Positions 1 through 9,412 of a stretch of DNA of 64,000 nucleotides are shown one piece after another. The notes beneath the pieces were generated by a model. That model made no database searches. It was not told the origin of the DNA and worked only from the letters and a program-made list of their open reading frames with translations. The position numbers and the translations under genes were made by a program. Source of the stretch: Paraburkholderia ginsengiterrae (GTDB taxonomy: Bacteria; Pseudomonadota; Gammaproteobacteria; Burkholderiales; Burkholderiaceae); NCBI RefSeq assembly GCF_001645125.1, contig NZ_LXKA01000165.1:62001-126000 (forward strand). The letters run 5' to 3'. The first letter of the stretch is position 1, and each line of letters starts with the position of its first letter.

Positions 1-989
1 TACTAATTAGGATTACTAGTTTTATTCAATAAACGTCTGGCTGCGGCATGCGGTTTTTTAGTGTTTTCTACAGCACGCTGCCTCTGCCCTCGATGAATTT
101 TTAGCGCGAGCGAGTACCTCTTCAAAAGAAGTATTTCGCATGTCTAATTTAAATAATGGCAGCCGACCGGACGGTCGATTCTTTTTAGCGAACTGACCGC
201 CGCGGCGATCGACGCATTGCTGCGTTACGAGGGTCCAAAGGGCTGCGGCATAGGGGCGACGATGGCGCGGCAGAGCACTGATCGCTCGCCTGACTGGTAT
301 GCCTGTTTCGCCGGGCCAGCGCCCGACTTTGCCCCAACTGGAATACTCATGGTTACCGGACCCCTCGATAGCGCGTCACATCCGTTTCGTCGGCACATGG
401 GCTTGGCAAACAGCTTCATGCCATGCAGCAAGCGCCGCTTCTTTTGCAACATGAGCACTATGTGAGACAAGGGCCGCTCCATTTTGTATTAGATGTGCGC
501 CCCTTACTCTGGCAATTCGTGTAACACAAAGAAACTTATGTGCTCGTGGGAACTTTCTCATACGCCTTTTCATTTGTCTACAGAAAAGACTTACTTTATT
601 GCGGGCTTTGCAAGATTTAATAATTAGGGAATGGATGCTATTGAGGATTGCCTTGACGCTGCCTTATTTTTTTCGAGGAATTGCCATCCCGACGTGACTA
701 GGAATCCCTGCACGGGCAATGCCCACGCGATGGATATGCCCCAAAACAGTTCAAACACCTCGTCAGATTTTCTATGACAAAATTAAGAACTCACGAGAAT
801 TTTTTATGCATTTCGCCTTAAATCATTCTTGCCATCCAATTCTTTCTTCCTCTAATACAGCTTACAAAGAGGTTCGCTGTCTGGTCCGAATTTCATGAAA
901 CCACGTGACACTCGTCCTCTGCAAAATTCCGCGGCGCTTCGCCCGCTGCCGCAACACAAATGCAACGGCAGCGGATACACACAACTTAC
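1..989. other. No gene recognised (AT-richer intergenic stretch)
   Basis: About 1 kb that is visibly less GC-rich than the rest of the window, especially around 600-860. Short open frames exist on both strands (for example 217-465 plus, 225-482 minus), but they lack a convincing ribosome binding site, overlap one another and resemble no family I know. The stretch probably holds regulatory or decayed sequence. I see no tRNA or terminator that I would defend. Confidence 0.5.
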
Positions 990-1074
990 TTACCAGCGAT
1001 AGCCGACACCCGCGCCTGCACCTACGGAACCGTGGCCCGAAACAGAGGTCGTGATCGAGCCCTTGACCAACCAT
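990..1074 (-). pseudogene. Possible C-terminal remnant of a YadA-like trimeric autotransporter
   Basis: Read on the minus strand in the frame ending at the TAA of 992-990, the last residues are SVSGHGSVGAGAGVGYRW. A glycine-rich strand ending in an aromatic-x-Trp/Phe stop is the usual end of outer-membrane beta-barrels, and GVGYRW endings occur in YadA-type anchor domains. No start codon or head domain is present: upstream lies the end of the GH74 gene in a different frame. This is a short similarity judged by eye, so it may be chance or the scar of a deletion that removed a surface adhesin. Confidence 0.25.
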
Positions 1075-1098
1075 CCCACAAGCTCGACTGAAGACAGA

Positions 1099-3447
1099 TC
1101 AGGTGGACGAAGTACCGTAGAGAATGCCTCGACCGCTGTTGGGCGCCACGTAGACGGTCCCGAACGTCCTGGGGTCCCCGACCACCAGCGTGTAACCGCC
1201 CCATTGATGCAGGGCGTCGTTGATCTGCACCCAGGTCGCGCCCTGGTCGATGGAGCGGAACAGGCCGATCACGCCATTGACCGTGCCCGCCAGATAGAAG
1301 GTCTGACCGTTCGCTCCCGGCGCCGCCATGCCGAAACCGATCGAGATTGCCGACGTGATAATGCCCGGCTGGAACGCGTTCCAGGTCCAACCCGAGTTGC
1401 TGCTGCTGTAGAGGCCGGACGACGTCGCGAGCCAGATCTGCCCCTGAACGCCGGTCACCGTCGAAGCTTGGCCGCCAATGGGCAGGCCGCTGGCGGAAAT
1501 CTGCCACGTCACGCCCTGATCGCCGCTGCCGTAGAAGACGCCGTGGGTAGCATCCCATGCATAGAGCAGGTTGGCGTTGAGCCCGTCCGAAAGCACCTGG
1601 ACACCGACTGGCAGCGGCGTTTGCGTCCACGCGCCCAGGCACGGGAGCCAGCTCGCGCCATTGTTGGTGGAGTAGACCGGCGCCACATCGGACGGCGCCC
1701 ACACGATCGTGCGCCCGTCCGCGGACAAGGCCACTCCACCGGAACCCTTGGACGAGCCGGCCTGACTGGCGAAGGCCGTCCACGTCGCGCCGCCGTCCTG
1801 CGAGACTGCACCGTATGCACCCGTGCTGCCAACGCCGGTTCCGACCAGGACCATCTTCGCGGGGACGTTCCGCGCGAAATCGACGCCTGTGCCGTTTCCG
1901 TTGGTGATATTTGCGGCTGACTGCGTCGGCGCCGCGGTCAAGCTGGTGTGGACGAACCCGCCCACGTCGCCGAGGCCGCTGATGAGCGTGGCGCCCGCCG
2001 TCGGCGAGGCCAGCGCGAGCACCGCGGTTTCTTCGATGCCATTGGCGCCGATGCTCCAGTGGGTCGGCAGACCGCGATCGGCATCGGTCAGATTGGACGT
2101 GGTCCAGATGCCGCCGCCGGTCGTATAGAACGCGTGGTCGATGTTCGACGGATCGATCACGGCCTGGGCCCAATTACCGAAGCCGGGCTCCGATTGGCCG
2201 TGTGCCATCCAGGGCGCGAGGCTCGCGTCCCGCACAGCGTTCGCGCCGACGTCCGTCCACGTCTTGCCGCCATCGCCAGTGCGATACATCGTGTCTTGCG
2301 GCCACCAATGGTCCATCGTCATGACGATCGCGACACCGGGGTTCCACGGATCGAGCGCGAGGCCGCTGAAACCTGACGGGTAGTTGATCGGATCGTGTGG
2401 CGTGATGTTCTCCCAGGTGCCGGCGTCGATACTGTACTTCCACACCTGGCCGGCCGTCATGCCGTTGGGGCCTTTGACATTGCCGTACGTGACGTACAGT
2501 TGACGATCGGGCCCGATCAGGCCGCGCTGCGGCATCATGGGGCTCGTCGGGCCGCCCGCAACCGGGCTCCACGTCACGCCGCCGTCGCCGCTGCGATAAA
2601 GGGTCGACGCCGCCGTGCCGGTGGAAACGCCGGCAAAGATGGTCTGGCTCGGCGAACCATTGCCGCCGGATCGCGGATCGAACGCGATAAACGCCACGCC
2701 CGCCCCAGTGCTGTCGCTGGAAAGCGCATTGAAGCCGCTCACCTTCGTCCACGTCTGGCCGCTGTTGGCGCTCGTCCATAGACCGTTGGAGCTTGGCTGG
2801 GAGCTGTTATTGGAGCTCCCGTAGAACAGCGTCGACCCATGGTTCGGATCCACCTGCAACCGCTCGCCGACCTGGCGTCCGTCCTCGTTGCCGCCAACCC
2901 GAAAGCTCAACGGATACGATGTGAAGCTCGCGCCCTGGTCCGACGACACGAGTACGGCGCCATTCTGTGCCCACCAGCTGGTATAGAGGCCGACGACCAT
3001 ATAAAGCATGTTCGGATTGCCCGGATCGACGGCAATGCTCTCAATCCCCATCCAGTGAGCGTCCGATGGCGGTGTCCAGTCGTTCAGCGGGATCCATGTG
3101 CTGGTCGCCGCGTTGTAACGATAGGCGCCGCCGATATCGGTGCGCGCATAGAAAACCCCTTGCTTCCACGGATGCGCGACGATACCCGTGACATAGCCAC
3201 CGGCGACGACCCGCACGTTGCCCCAGGCATCGGCGGGCTGGGCAGACGCGCCGCCGGCCTTGGCGGCCATGGCCATGGCTTTGACGGATGTCGACGCCGG
3301 TCCGCCGCCGTCCGCTCCACCGCAGGCGGAGAGGAGCGTTGCGGCGCCAAGGCTCAACAGAAAGTGCCGTCGAGCGTTGCTTTCGATACTGCCGTCCGCG
3401 GATTGATGTGCAGCCGGCACGCGTGCCGGCGTATTGGTTTGATCCAT
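1099..3447 (-). CDS. GH74-type xyloglucanase-like lipoprotein (BNR/beta-propeller)
   Basis: A 782-residue exported protein likely to cut beta-1,4-glucan backbones, with xyloglucan the usual GH74 substrate. The N-terminus has a twin-arginine pair (R26-R27, ARRHFLLSL) and a lipobox LLSAC with Cys42, so Tat export and lipidation are expected. The mature part opens with a GH74 hallmark, GVFYARTDIGGAYRY. It continues with repeated BNR-like motifs such as SSDQGASF, SGDGGVTW, TGDGGKTW, SQDGGATW, SGDQGVTW and SIDQGATW, which are Asp-box turns of two seven-bladed propellers. The length matches the family. The ATG is preceded by GGAG about 9 nt upstream. It is the last gene of the minus-strand carbohydrate block, after a chemoreceptor gene. 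The family call is strong. The exact substrate is inferred, and sialidase-type activity is unlikely. Confidence 0.85.
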   Translation of the reverse strand: MDQTNTPARVPAAHQSADGSIESNARRHFLLSLGAATLLSACGGADGGGPASTSVKAMAMAAKAGGASAQPADAWGNVRVVAGGYVTGIVAHPWKQGVFYARTDIGGAYRYNAATSTWIPLNDWTPPSDAHWMGIESIAVDPGNPNMLYMVVGLYTSWWAQNGAVLVSSDQGASFTSYPLSFRVGGNEDGRQVGERLQVDPNHGSTLFYGSSNNSSQPSSNGLWTSANSGQTWTKVSGFNALSSDSTGAGVAFIAFDPRSGGNGSPSQTIFAGVSTGTAASTLYRSGDGGVTWSPVAGGPTSPMMPQRGLIGPDRQLYVTYGNVKGPNGMTAGQVWKYSIDAGTWENITPHDPINYPSGFSGLALDPWNPGVAIVMTMDHWWPQDTMYRTGDGGKTWTDVGANAVRDASLAPWMAHGQSEPGFGNWAQAVIDPSNIDHAFYTTGGGIWTTSNLTDADRGLPTHWSIGANGIEETAVLALASPTAGATLISGLGDVGGFVHTSLTAAPTQSAANITNGNGTGVDFARNVPAKMVLVGTGVGSTGAYGAVSQDGGATWTAFASQAGSSKGSGGVALSADGRTIVWAPSDVAPVYSTNNGASWLPCLGAWTQTPLPVGVQVLSDGLNANLLYAWDATHGVFYGSGDQGVTWQISASGLPIGGQASTVTGVQGQIWLATSSGLYSSSNSGWTWNAFQPGIITSAISIGFGMAAPGANGQTFYLAGTVNGVIGLFRSIDQGATWVQINDALHQWGGYTLVVGDPRTFGTVYVAPNSGRGILYGTSST

Positions 3448-3649
3448 GAATGCACTCCAATTGTCGTTGTTGATGAACGTACGCCAGCGTCAAACGAACA
3501 GCACTGCCCGCATCCGCGCAAAACCATCATGTCGTTTGCGATCGTCGGATTCGGTGACTGAGGCAGTATTTGGGGTTTAGCCACTGCGGCGCGGCTGTAG
3601 AAGCAAACCGGCTATGTTAGTTATGCAAAGCAATTGCTCGTGACGCAGA

Positions 3650-5197
3650 TTACGCATCAGCGACCTTGAACACCGAGACCACATCTTTAAGGCTCGTCGC
3701 CTGCTCTTCAAGCGACTGCGCCGCGGCGGCTGCCTGCTCAACCAGTGCCGCGTTCTGCTGAGTCACTTCGTCCATTTGACCGACGGCCTGATTCACCTGC
3801 TCGATACCACGGCTCTGTTCTTCAGAAGCTGCCGCGATTTCTCCAACGATATCGGACACCTGTTTGATTGCCTGCTTGACCTGCCCCATGGTCGTGCTGA
3901 CTTCTGCTGCCTGTCTTGAACCATCCTGGATTTTGGAAACGGACGCAGTGATCAGTTCCTTGATTTCTTTGGCTGCGGTCGCGGAACGCTGAGCGAGGCT
4001 TCGAACCTCACTCGCCACGACGGCAAAGCCGCGCCCCTGTTCACCAGCGCGTGCCGCTTCCACGGCCGCGTTGAGCGCCAGAATGTTAGTCTGGAATGCA
4101 ATGCCTTCAATCACTCCGGTGATTTCGGAAATCTTGCTCGAGCTACCGCTAATGTCTTCAATCGTTCCAACCATACCCAGAACGGATTCGTTACCGGCGT
4201 CCGCCATATCGGTAGCACGGGCGGCTAGCGCGTTCGCCTGACGTGCGTTCTCGGCGTTCTGCTTTACCGTCTCGGTCAGCTGCGTCATGCTGGCAGCGGT
4301 TTCCTCAAGCGACGCGGCCTGTTCCTCGGTGCGGGCCGACAGGTCCGTGTTGCCGGCTGCGATCTCTTTGGCCGCTACCGTGACAGACTCGGACGATAGT
4401 CGAACCGACCCAACTGCCTCCGCCACGCGCGTCAACAGTTCATTGAACGCGGTAGCGGTATGCCCAATTTCGTCCATGCGCTCTACCGGGGCTCTCCGCG
4501 TCAGGTCGAGCGACATTTTCACGTGCTGCAGGGAGTCCCGCATGCCTGAGAGGCTGCTGCTGATTACCCGATGCAATTGGATCGCCATGCCTCCAGCCAG
4601 AACCGTTGCCAGGGCGATAATCGCTGTCAGAATCCACACGGTCCTCGTGTGTGACACCAGATTCTCGTTACGCAGATCAACGCCGAGCTGGACGTTGAAC
4701 GCGATATGATCGTCAAGCGCCTTCTGCAGGGCCCTGTTCGCTTCGCGCACGGCCCCGCCTTCATCCAGCGCTTCTGCTGCGCCTTGCATGTCGTTGGCCT
4801 TCACCTGCGCAATAAAGTGGCTCTGCGCCGATATGAAGTCCGCCAGCTTCGCTCGATCGAGATCCAGCAATTTGCGGTCGGCGTCATTGGTTATGTCGTC
4901 CTTTTCATATTTGTTCAAAACCTGCCCAATATCTGAATTCATCTTCCGCATTTCAGATTCAAGCGCCTCTCTTTTTGCGCTGGACGTGAAGATGACATAG
5001 CGATAGTCAAGAATCCGATCTCGATAAACCAGGGCTCCTTCGTCAGTCAGATTTTTGATTGCCTGAGTGACGTTATTCTGGAAATATTCGAATCGGTTTT
5101 GAGCCTGGTTGATTTGCCAAAGTCCAACTATTCCAACGGTCAGCATGGATAGTAGTGCTATGGAAATAGACGACAGTAGCCGGTTTGAGATTGTCAT
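3650..5197 (-). CDS. Methyl-accepting chemotaxis protein
   Basis: A 515-residue inner-membrane chemoreceptor. TM1 lies at about residues 8-28, followed by a periplasmic four-helix-bundle-type sensor domain (about 30-188). TM2 is at about 189-211, a HAMP linker at about 212-264, and the cytoplasmic signalling domain runs to the end. The signalling hairpin tip is clear ([20 protein letters not shown]). Glu/Gln-rich methylation segments flank it, for example [17 protein letters not shown]. The C-terminus lacks an NWETF-type CheR/CheB tethering pentapeptide. It sits between two exported carbohydrate-active genes, so a sugar or oligosaccharide ligand relayed through a binding protein is an attractive guess, but nothing in the sequence fixes it. 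No che genes are nearby. Confidence 0.93.
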   Translation of the reverse strand: MTISNRLLSSISIALLSMLTVGIVGLWQINQAQNRFEYFQNNVTQAIKNLTDEGALVYRDRILDYRYVIFTSSAKREALESEMRKMNSDIGQVLNKYEKDDITNDADRKLLDLDRAKLADFISAQSHFIAQVKANDMQGAAEALDEGGAVREANRALQKALDDHIAFNVQLGVDLRNENLVSHTRTVWILTAIIALATVLAGGMAIQLHRVISSSLSGMRDSLQHVKMSLDLTRRAPVERMDEIGHTATAFNELLTRVAEAVGSVRLSSESVTVAAKEIAAGNTDLSARTEEQAASLEETAASMTQLTETVKQNAENARQANALAARATDMADAGNESVLGMVGTIEDISGSSSKISEITGVIEGIAFQTNILALNAAVEAARAGEQGRGFAVVASEVRSLAQRSATAAKEIKELITASVSKIQDGSRQAAEVSTTMGQVKQAIKQVSDIVGEIAAASEEQSRGIEQVNQAVGQMDEVTQQNAALVEQAAAAAQSLEEQATSLKDVVSVFKVADA

Positions 5198-5455
5198 GAG
5201 CTAACCCGCGAGATTAAGAGCGGCGCCTTGCCTTCTTCGAGGAAATGGCATCGAAACACTCCCCGTTATGTTTCGTAAGGCAAAGCTGATGGGCACTGTT
5301 CGAATTAAGCGGTTTCGATTGTATCGCATACAAACTAGATAGTTAACTTCAACAACTGAGGTATTTTGTAGGGATTTCCTGATTTTCTGGTCAGGCGTTC
5401 GCATGCACTCTGCACAGCTTGCGTGACGCCCGGCCCGGTCAGGCAGCGTGAACGT

Positions 5456-7711
5456 TCAGACAGATGACGCCCCCTGAGCAAGCAACGCGATCTGACTGGC
5501 CGACAGCGCGCCGCGGTAGATCCGGAACTCGTCGACGAGGCCGTTGAAATACGGATCCGCTGGAAACTGCGAACGTCCAATCCAGTTCTGCGCTGTCGGA
5601 CCGATGCGCCACGGCGCAAACGGGACGTTGCTCAGGCTGTTCGCTGCAGCGCCGTTGACGTAGAGCGTTAGTGTCGTGCCTGACAGCATGACCGCAACAT
5701 GCGTCCATTGGCCTGTCGGCAATGCCGCCGTGCCGTCGAGCCGATACTCGCCATACGGACCGTTGGTCGTGATCGCAAAGCGCACACAATTGTCCGGGCC
5801 GCCCTTCGGAGACAAGTACAGGTAGCGTCCCGTGCCGGAGCCGAAATCGAACACGCGCTGCCATGCTGCCCCGCCGTTCCAGTACACCCATGCCGCGACC
5901 GTGAAATCCGACACGTCGGCGACGAGGTCTTCGGGCAGGCTCACATAACCGCTCGAGCCGTCCAACAATACGGCGCGGTTCGACTTTCCTGCCGCATGTG
6001 TGACGCCACCGACGAGCGTGCCTGCATGGTTGTTGCCGCTCGAATCAGCGGCTGCGGCGCCGCTGGTTTCGTCGAACGTCAGCCAGGTATGCAACTGCGC
6101 AACTGTGACAGCTGTGGCTTCGGGCGAGTTTGCGCTCTCACCAGACGACGTCTGAGCGCTCACGACGTAGTACCAGGTGCCGGGCGACGGACTGTCGGTG
6201 TACGTCAGCGGATCGGTGACGCCTTGCGCAATGGTCGCGTACGGGCCACCGGATTTTGCCGCGCGCTTCACGTTGTAGCTCGTGCCGTTGGCAACGCCCC
6301 ACCACGACAGCGCGACCTGTCCCGCGCCCGGCCACGCGGTCAGCCCGCTCGGTGCCACGGCCGGCGCAACGGGGTCGCGTGTAAAGGTCAACGTGCCGTA
6401 GCCGAGTTGATCGAAAGCCCCGCTGTCGTTACCGGTAGGGCCGCCTTCCGGTTGGACCTGCACGGCCATCTTCTGTGTCCAGGGCGCGGCCAGTCCCTTC
6501 CGGTTGACGTAGTGGTTGTACACCAGCGCCCAGCACGAACGCAGCGTAGGTTGCGCGTTCGACGAGAGCTGCGTCTGCGTGACGTCCTTGTTGGAGTAGG
6601 TCAGATAAGGCACGGTATAGATAGTCGTGCCGTCCGGCTCATATAGATTGGACTTGGCGACATACTCCGCGCCGGCGAGGAAGCGATTGTTGTCGTAGCC
6701 GTACAGATCGATACCCTGATTCCATGCCATCTCGCAGATCGCGCCACCCAGCGCGATGCCGAGCGTGGTGTGCCCCTGGTCGCGGCCGGTCTCCTGCCAT
6801 TGTCCGAGGTAACCGGGATGCAGATAGTAGACGGCCTGTCTGATCGCGCCGTTGCCGGTGCCAAAGAGGAAGTAGTTGACTGCCTCGTCGAACAGCGAAT
6901 GGTCATCGCACAGAACGCCGATCGCCATGATTGAAGCGATGTTGCATAGGTCCCAGTTGGCCCAGTAATGGGTAATGTCGGTGCCGTTGTGGCCGCTCAG
7001 AAAGGCGATATTGATCGGATAAAAGACGTTCTTCATCATCGACTGGAATGCGGCAAGATTCGCTGCCGACAGGCCGGGGTAAGTCCGCATGATCTCGCCG
7101 ACAATCGCGAACTCGTAGCCGTAGATGCCCGCGGCAAGATCCTGGTTCGTGTCTCCCGTCACCTGCTGCAGCGTCGAAGACCACCCATTCATGATCTTCA
7201 CCGCCGTGTCAGCGTGTGTCGTACTGCCGGTCACCTTCCAGTACAGCGCATTGGCATAGGCCGCTGCGATGTTCTGCATCAGATGCGGATAGCTGCCGCC
7301 GGTCGCAGTGCGCGTGATCACAGCCTCCGCGAGGAGCGTCTGGTCCGCACTCGAATGCCCGTTTGCGATCAGCGCCTGCCAGCCGTCGTACCACGGCGCA
7401 GCCTGCGCGCCGACCTTGGTGGACATCCGGTCGAAATCCGACTGCAGATGCAGTAGGCCGGGATGCACGAAGGCCGCGCTGGTGGAGACGGCGGTCTCAC
7501 CCGTCGCGGCTCGGGCGAGCGCGTCGTTTGCTGCGAGGACCATAGCCGACGCCGCGCGGCTGCTCGCTCCCGCCGAAGCGGCCGGGCTCTCACCTCCGCA
7601 TGCCGAAAGTGCAAGCGCGCCGAGGCTGTACAGGAACGTACGCCGTGAAAGGGTCGTGTTCACGACATCGAATCCGTTGCTTTGCTTGCTCTTCTGCTTG
7701 TTGACCAACAT
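5456..7711 (-). CDS. Alginate-lyase-fold polysaccharide lyase with FnIII and LamG domains (lipoprotein)
   Basis: A 751-residue multidomain exported protein. The leader carries SRRTFLYSLGALALSAC, a twin-arginine motif (R23-R24) followed by a lipobox with Cys38. Residues about 70-400 form an alpha/alpha-toroid of the alginate lyase type, with NWDLCNIASIMAIGV and QETGRDQGHT. The latter loop is typical of lyases annotated as alginate lyase, or PL38-like enzymes acting on glucuronan. A fibronectin type III domain follows (about 450-545), then a LamG/concanavalin-like domain (about 550-740) with the DSSGNNHAGTLVGG opening. The architecture suggests a cell-surface enzyme that binds and cleaves an acidic polysaccharide. 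The start is supported by GGAG just upstream. A LacI-type palindrome lies about 50 bp upstream. Uronic-acid polymer cleavage is likely but the precise substrate is not determinable. Confidence 0.8.
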   Translation of the reverse strand: MLVNKQKSKQSNGFDVVNTTLSRRTFLYSLGALALSACGGESPAASAGASSRAASAMVLAANDALARAATGETAVSTSAAFVHPGLLHLQSDFDRMSTKVGAQAAPWYDGWQALIANGHSSADQTLLAEAVITRTATGGSYPHLMQNIAAAYANALYWKVTGSTTHADTAVKIMNGWSSTLQQVTGDTNQDLAAGIYGYEFAIVGEIMRTYPGLSAANLAAFQSMMKNVFYPINIAFLSGHNGTDITHYWANWDLCNIASIMAIGVLCDDHSLFDEAVNYFLFGTGNGAIRQAVYYLHPGYLGQWQETGRDQGHTTLGIALGGAICEMAWNQGIDLYGYDNNRFLAGAEYVAKSNLYEPDGTTIYTVPYLTYSNKDVTQTQLSSNAQPTLRSCWALVYNHYVNRKGLAAPWTQKMAVQVQPEGGPTGNDSGAFDQLGYGTLTFTRDPVAPAVAPSGLTAWPGAGQVALSWWGVANGTSYNVKRAAKSGGPYATIAQGVTDPLTYTDSPSPGTWYYVVSAQTSSGESANSPEATAVTVAQLHTWLTFDETSGAAAADSSGNNHAGTLVGGVTHAAGKSNRAVLLDGSSGYVSLPEDLVADVSDFTVAAWVYWNGGAAWQRVFDFGSGTGRYLYLSPKGGPDNCVRFAITTNGPYGEYRLDGTAALPTGQWTHVAVMLSGTTLTLYVNGAAANSLSNVPFAPWRIGPTAQNWIGRSQFPADPYFNGLVDEFRIYRGALSASQIALLAQGASSV

Positions 7712-7759
7712 GCTCTCCTGCGGTTCGAACGAGGTGGGAACGGATATGAATACATCCGC

Positions 7760-7771
7760 GCAAACGTTTGC
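7760..7771. promoter_or_regulatory. LacI/GalR-type operator palindrome
   Basis: GCAAACGTTTGC is a perfect 12-bp palindrome with the central CG and flanking AAAC/GTTT typical of LacI/GalR-family operators. It sits about 50 bp upstream of the ATG of the lyase/LamG gene (start at 7711). No LacI-family gene is present in the window, so the cognate regulator would be encoded elsewhere. The role is inferred from sequence and position only. Confidence 0.55.
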
Positions 7772-7940
7772 TCTTCGGCTGGCACGACGACAAGCGTAGC
7801 CGTCCAGCCTTGATAACGGCCGGGCCGCTGATGGTCTTTAGGAAAAAATACGGCGACGTTGCCGCGAGGCGCTCTGCGCGATGGTTGACGCCCAGTGCAG
7901 GTCTACGGCAACGCGCACGGCCAACGGCCTGAAGAAGCGC

Positions 7941-8903
7941 TCACCGATCCGGCAGCGGTACTCCCCATGCTGCCGTGACGTTGCCACCTAACCGCCATTC
8001 GCTGAACGGACGGCGCGGCGCAATGAGCGCCGCTAAACGGCGATCCCTGACGCGCGCGTAATACGGCTCGAACCAGCACAACTCGTCCTGAAAGGTCCAT
8101 GGGAACAGATCCTGTTTGACTGGTGTGATCTTCGCAAAGCTTGCGGGGTCCTCGACCGATTCGATCACGAGATTCGCCAAACGGTCGATCGCGCGGTCGT
8201 TTTCGCGGTAGAGGTCAATATTGCGTTGCCGTACCAGTTCAGCCGCAAAAACCAGCGGAATCAATGCGAACGTGTGATAGTGCAGCGCACGGTTGCCGCG
8301 CTTGACTTCCCGCGCCAGCGCACCGTCGGGACCGATATCGCGAATCCCCTCGCGGACGCGCAGAAGTCCCGAGTCGACGAGACTCGCGTTGCCGGTCGCG
8401 CTACCGATTGCGATCAGATCGAGCCCTGCCCAATATACGAGATTGTTGTGCAGATGATTGATCGCTTCCGAATCGCGAGTAGCGATCGCGATTCGCTCGA
8501 GCCAGGGATCGACCGCGTTGAATCGCGCCTGATTAGTCTCGCGGAATTCGCGCGGCATGCGCAGAATGACCATTGCGAAGTCCGTTCCCGCCCACGAACG
8601 TTCGTAGTAGCCCTGATAACCGGAAATATGCCCCATCAACGCATCGGCTTTCGCCCAGCTTTCCAGCAGGTCGAGTGCACATGACCAGTCACCCTTGGCG
8701 GCCGAGCTGTTCAGTCGCGCAACGAAGTCGCGCATGGGCTTCACAGCGCGTGCATAACCCGTTGCGTCATCGTAGTAACCCGGCGGGTCGATTGTTTCCA
8801 CCGGGGCCGGTACCGCGCATGCGTGAGCTGAACGCTCGAAGCCGAAGGCCGCGCTTGCCGCAAGCAGGACAATGAACAACACTCGAACGGATACATGGTG
8901 CAT
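7941..8903 (-). CDS. AlgL-like (PL5) alginate/poly-mannuronate lyase, periplasmic
   Basis: A 320-residue exported protein with a cleavable Sec signal peptide (about 1-28, ending in AHA). The mature part is an all-helical toroid of the PL5 family. HLHNNLVYWAGL corresponds to the NNHxYW segment of AlgL, and KRGNRALHYH to the RGxRALxYHN segment bearing the catalytic Arg/His. The C-terminal third carries the aromatic FQDELCWFEPYYARV. The length is slightly below typical AlgL (about 370). Family members beta-eliminate mannuronate-rich alginate, but divergent ones act on other uronate polymers. The gene follows the mutarotase gene by 25 bp in the same direction and is probably co-transcribed with it. 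No alginate biosynthesis gene is present, so a catabolic rather than secretion-associated role is inferred. Confidence 0.75.
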   Translation of the reverse strand: MHHVSVRVLFIVLLAASAAFGFERSAHACAVPAPVETIDPPGYYDDATGYARAVKPMRDFVARLNSSAAKGDWSCALDLLESWAKADALMGHISGYQGYYERSWAGTDFAMVILRMPREFRETNQARFNAVDPWLERIAIATRDSEAINHLHNNLVYWAGLDLIAIGSATGNASLVDSGLLRVREGIRDIGPDGALAREVKRGNRALHYHTFALIPLVFAAELVRQRNIDLYRENDRAIDRLANLVIESVEDPASFAKITPVKQDLFPWTFQDELCWFEPYYARVRDRRLAALIAPRRPFSEWRLGGNVTAAWGVPLPDR

Positions 8904-8928
8904 CGTGGCCTCGGCGCTGATTTATCCC

Positions 8929-9267
8929 TTAGAACTGCTGCAAGTCGAATATCCGCTGCATCGGTATCCACTTCTGTCCGGCTGGCGTCCAGGGCGTGGG
9001 AGCCTGGAACTTCCACATCAGTTCCTCCCACTGTCGAACCGCCGTATTGGTTTCTGCGGCATGGGCCATTCTGTCAGCATCGAAAGTGGCGTCGTCCGTT
9101 TCCATGATCATGAATAATCGCGTCCCCAAGCGGTAGATCTCCATACTCAAGACTCCATGCTCGCGTATGTGCGTGACGACATCCGGCCAGACCTCGCGGT
9201 GAAGCTCCTCGTAACGCGCAATCAGACTCGGATCATCTCTCAAATCCAGGGCAAAACAGTACCGCAT
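8929..9267 (-). CDS. rhaM: L-rhamnose/L-fucose mutarotase family protein (COG3254)
   Basis: A 112-residue member of the RhaM family, small dimeric ferredoxin-like proteins that interconvert the alpha and beta anomers of L-sugars. Diagnostic segments are MRYCFALDLRDD, EELHREVWPDV (conserved His), MEIYRLGTRLFM, the MWKFQ stretch and TPWTPAGQKWIPM near the C-terminus. Length is normal. The ATG has AAGGAA 7 nt upstream. Family members act on L-rhamnose, and on L-fucose/L-galactose in organisms with oxidative L-sugar pathways. The neighbours (dehydrogenase, lactonase, LgoD, UxaB, UxaA) favour L-galactose or L-fucose over L-rhamnose, since no rhamnose genes are present. The symbol names the family, not a proven substrate. 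Confidence 0.85.
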   Translation of the reverse strand: MRYCFALDLRDDPSLIARYEELHREVWPDVVTHIREHGVLSMEIYRLGTRLFMIMETDDATFDADRMAHAAETNTAVRQWEELMWKFQAPTPWTPAGQKWIPMQRIFDLQQF

Positions 9268-9412
9268 AGCCGTTTCCTTTCACGAAGCATTCGAATCGAC
9301 AACGAACGGATCGGCGGCAAAGCGTGTCATTTTCAGACTTCGCCTGACGCGAGCCCGGCGAACCGCCTACCGTCATGCCATCGAACTTCCTGAGTCGTCT
9401 GGCATTATCAAA

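Noticed and set aside
217-573. Overlapping small open frames near the left edge
   Set aside because: No ribosome binding site or family resemblance, and the frames overlap on both strands.
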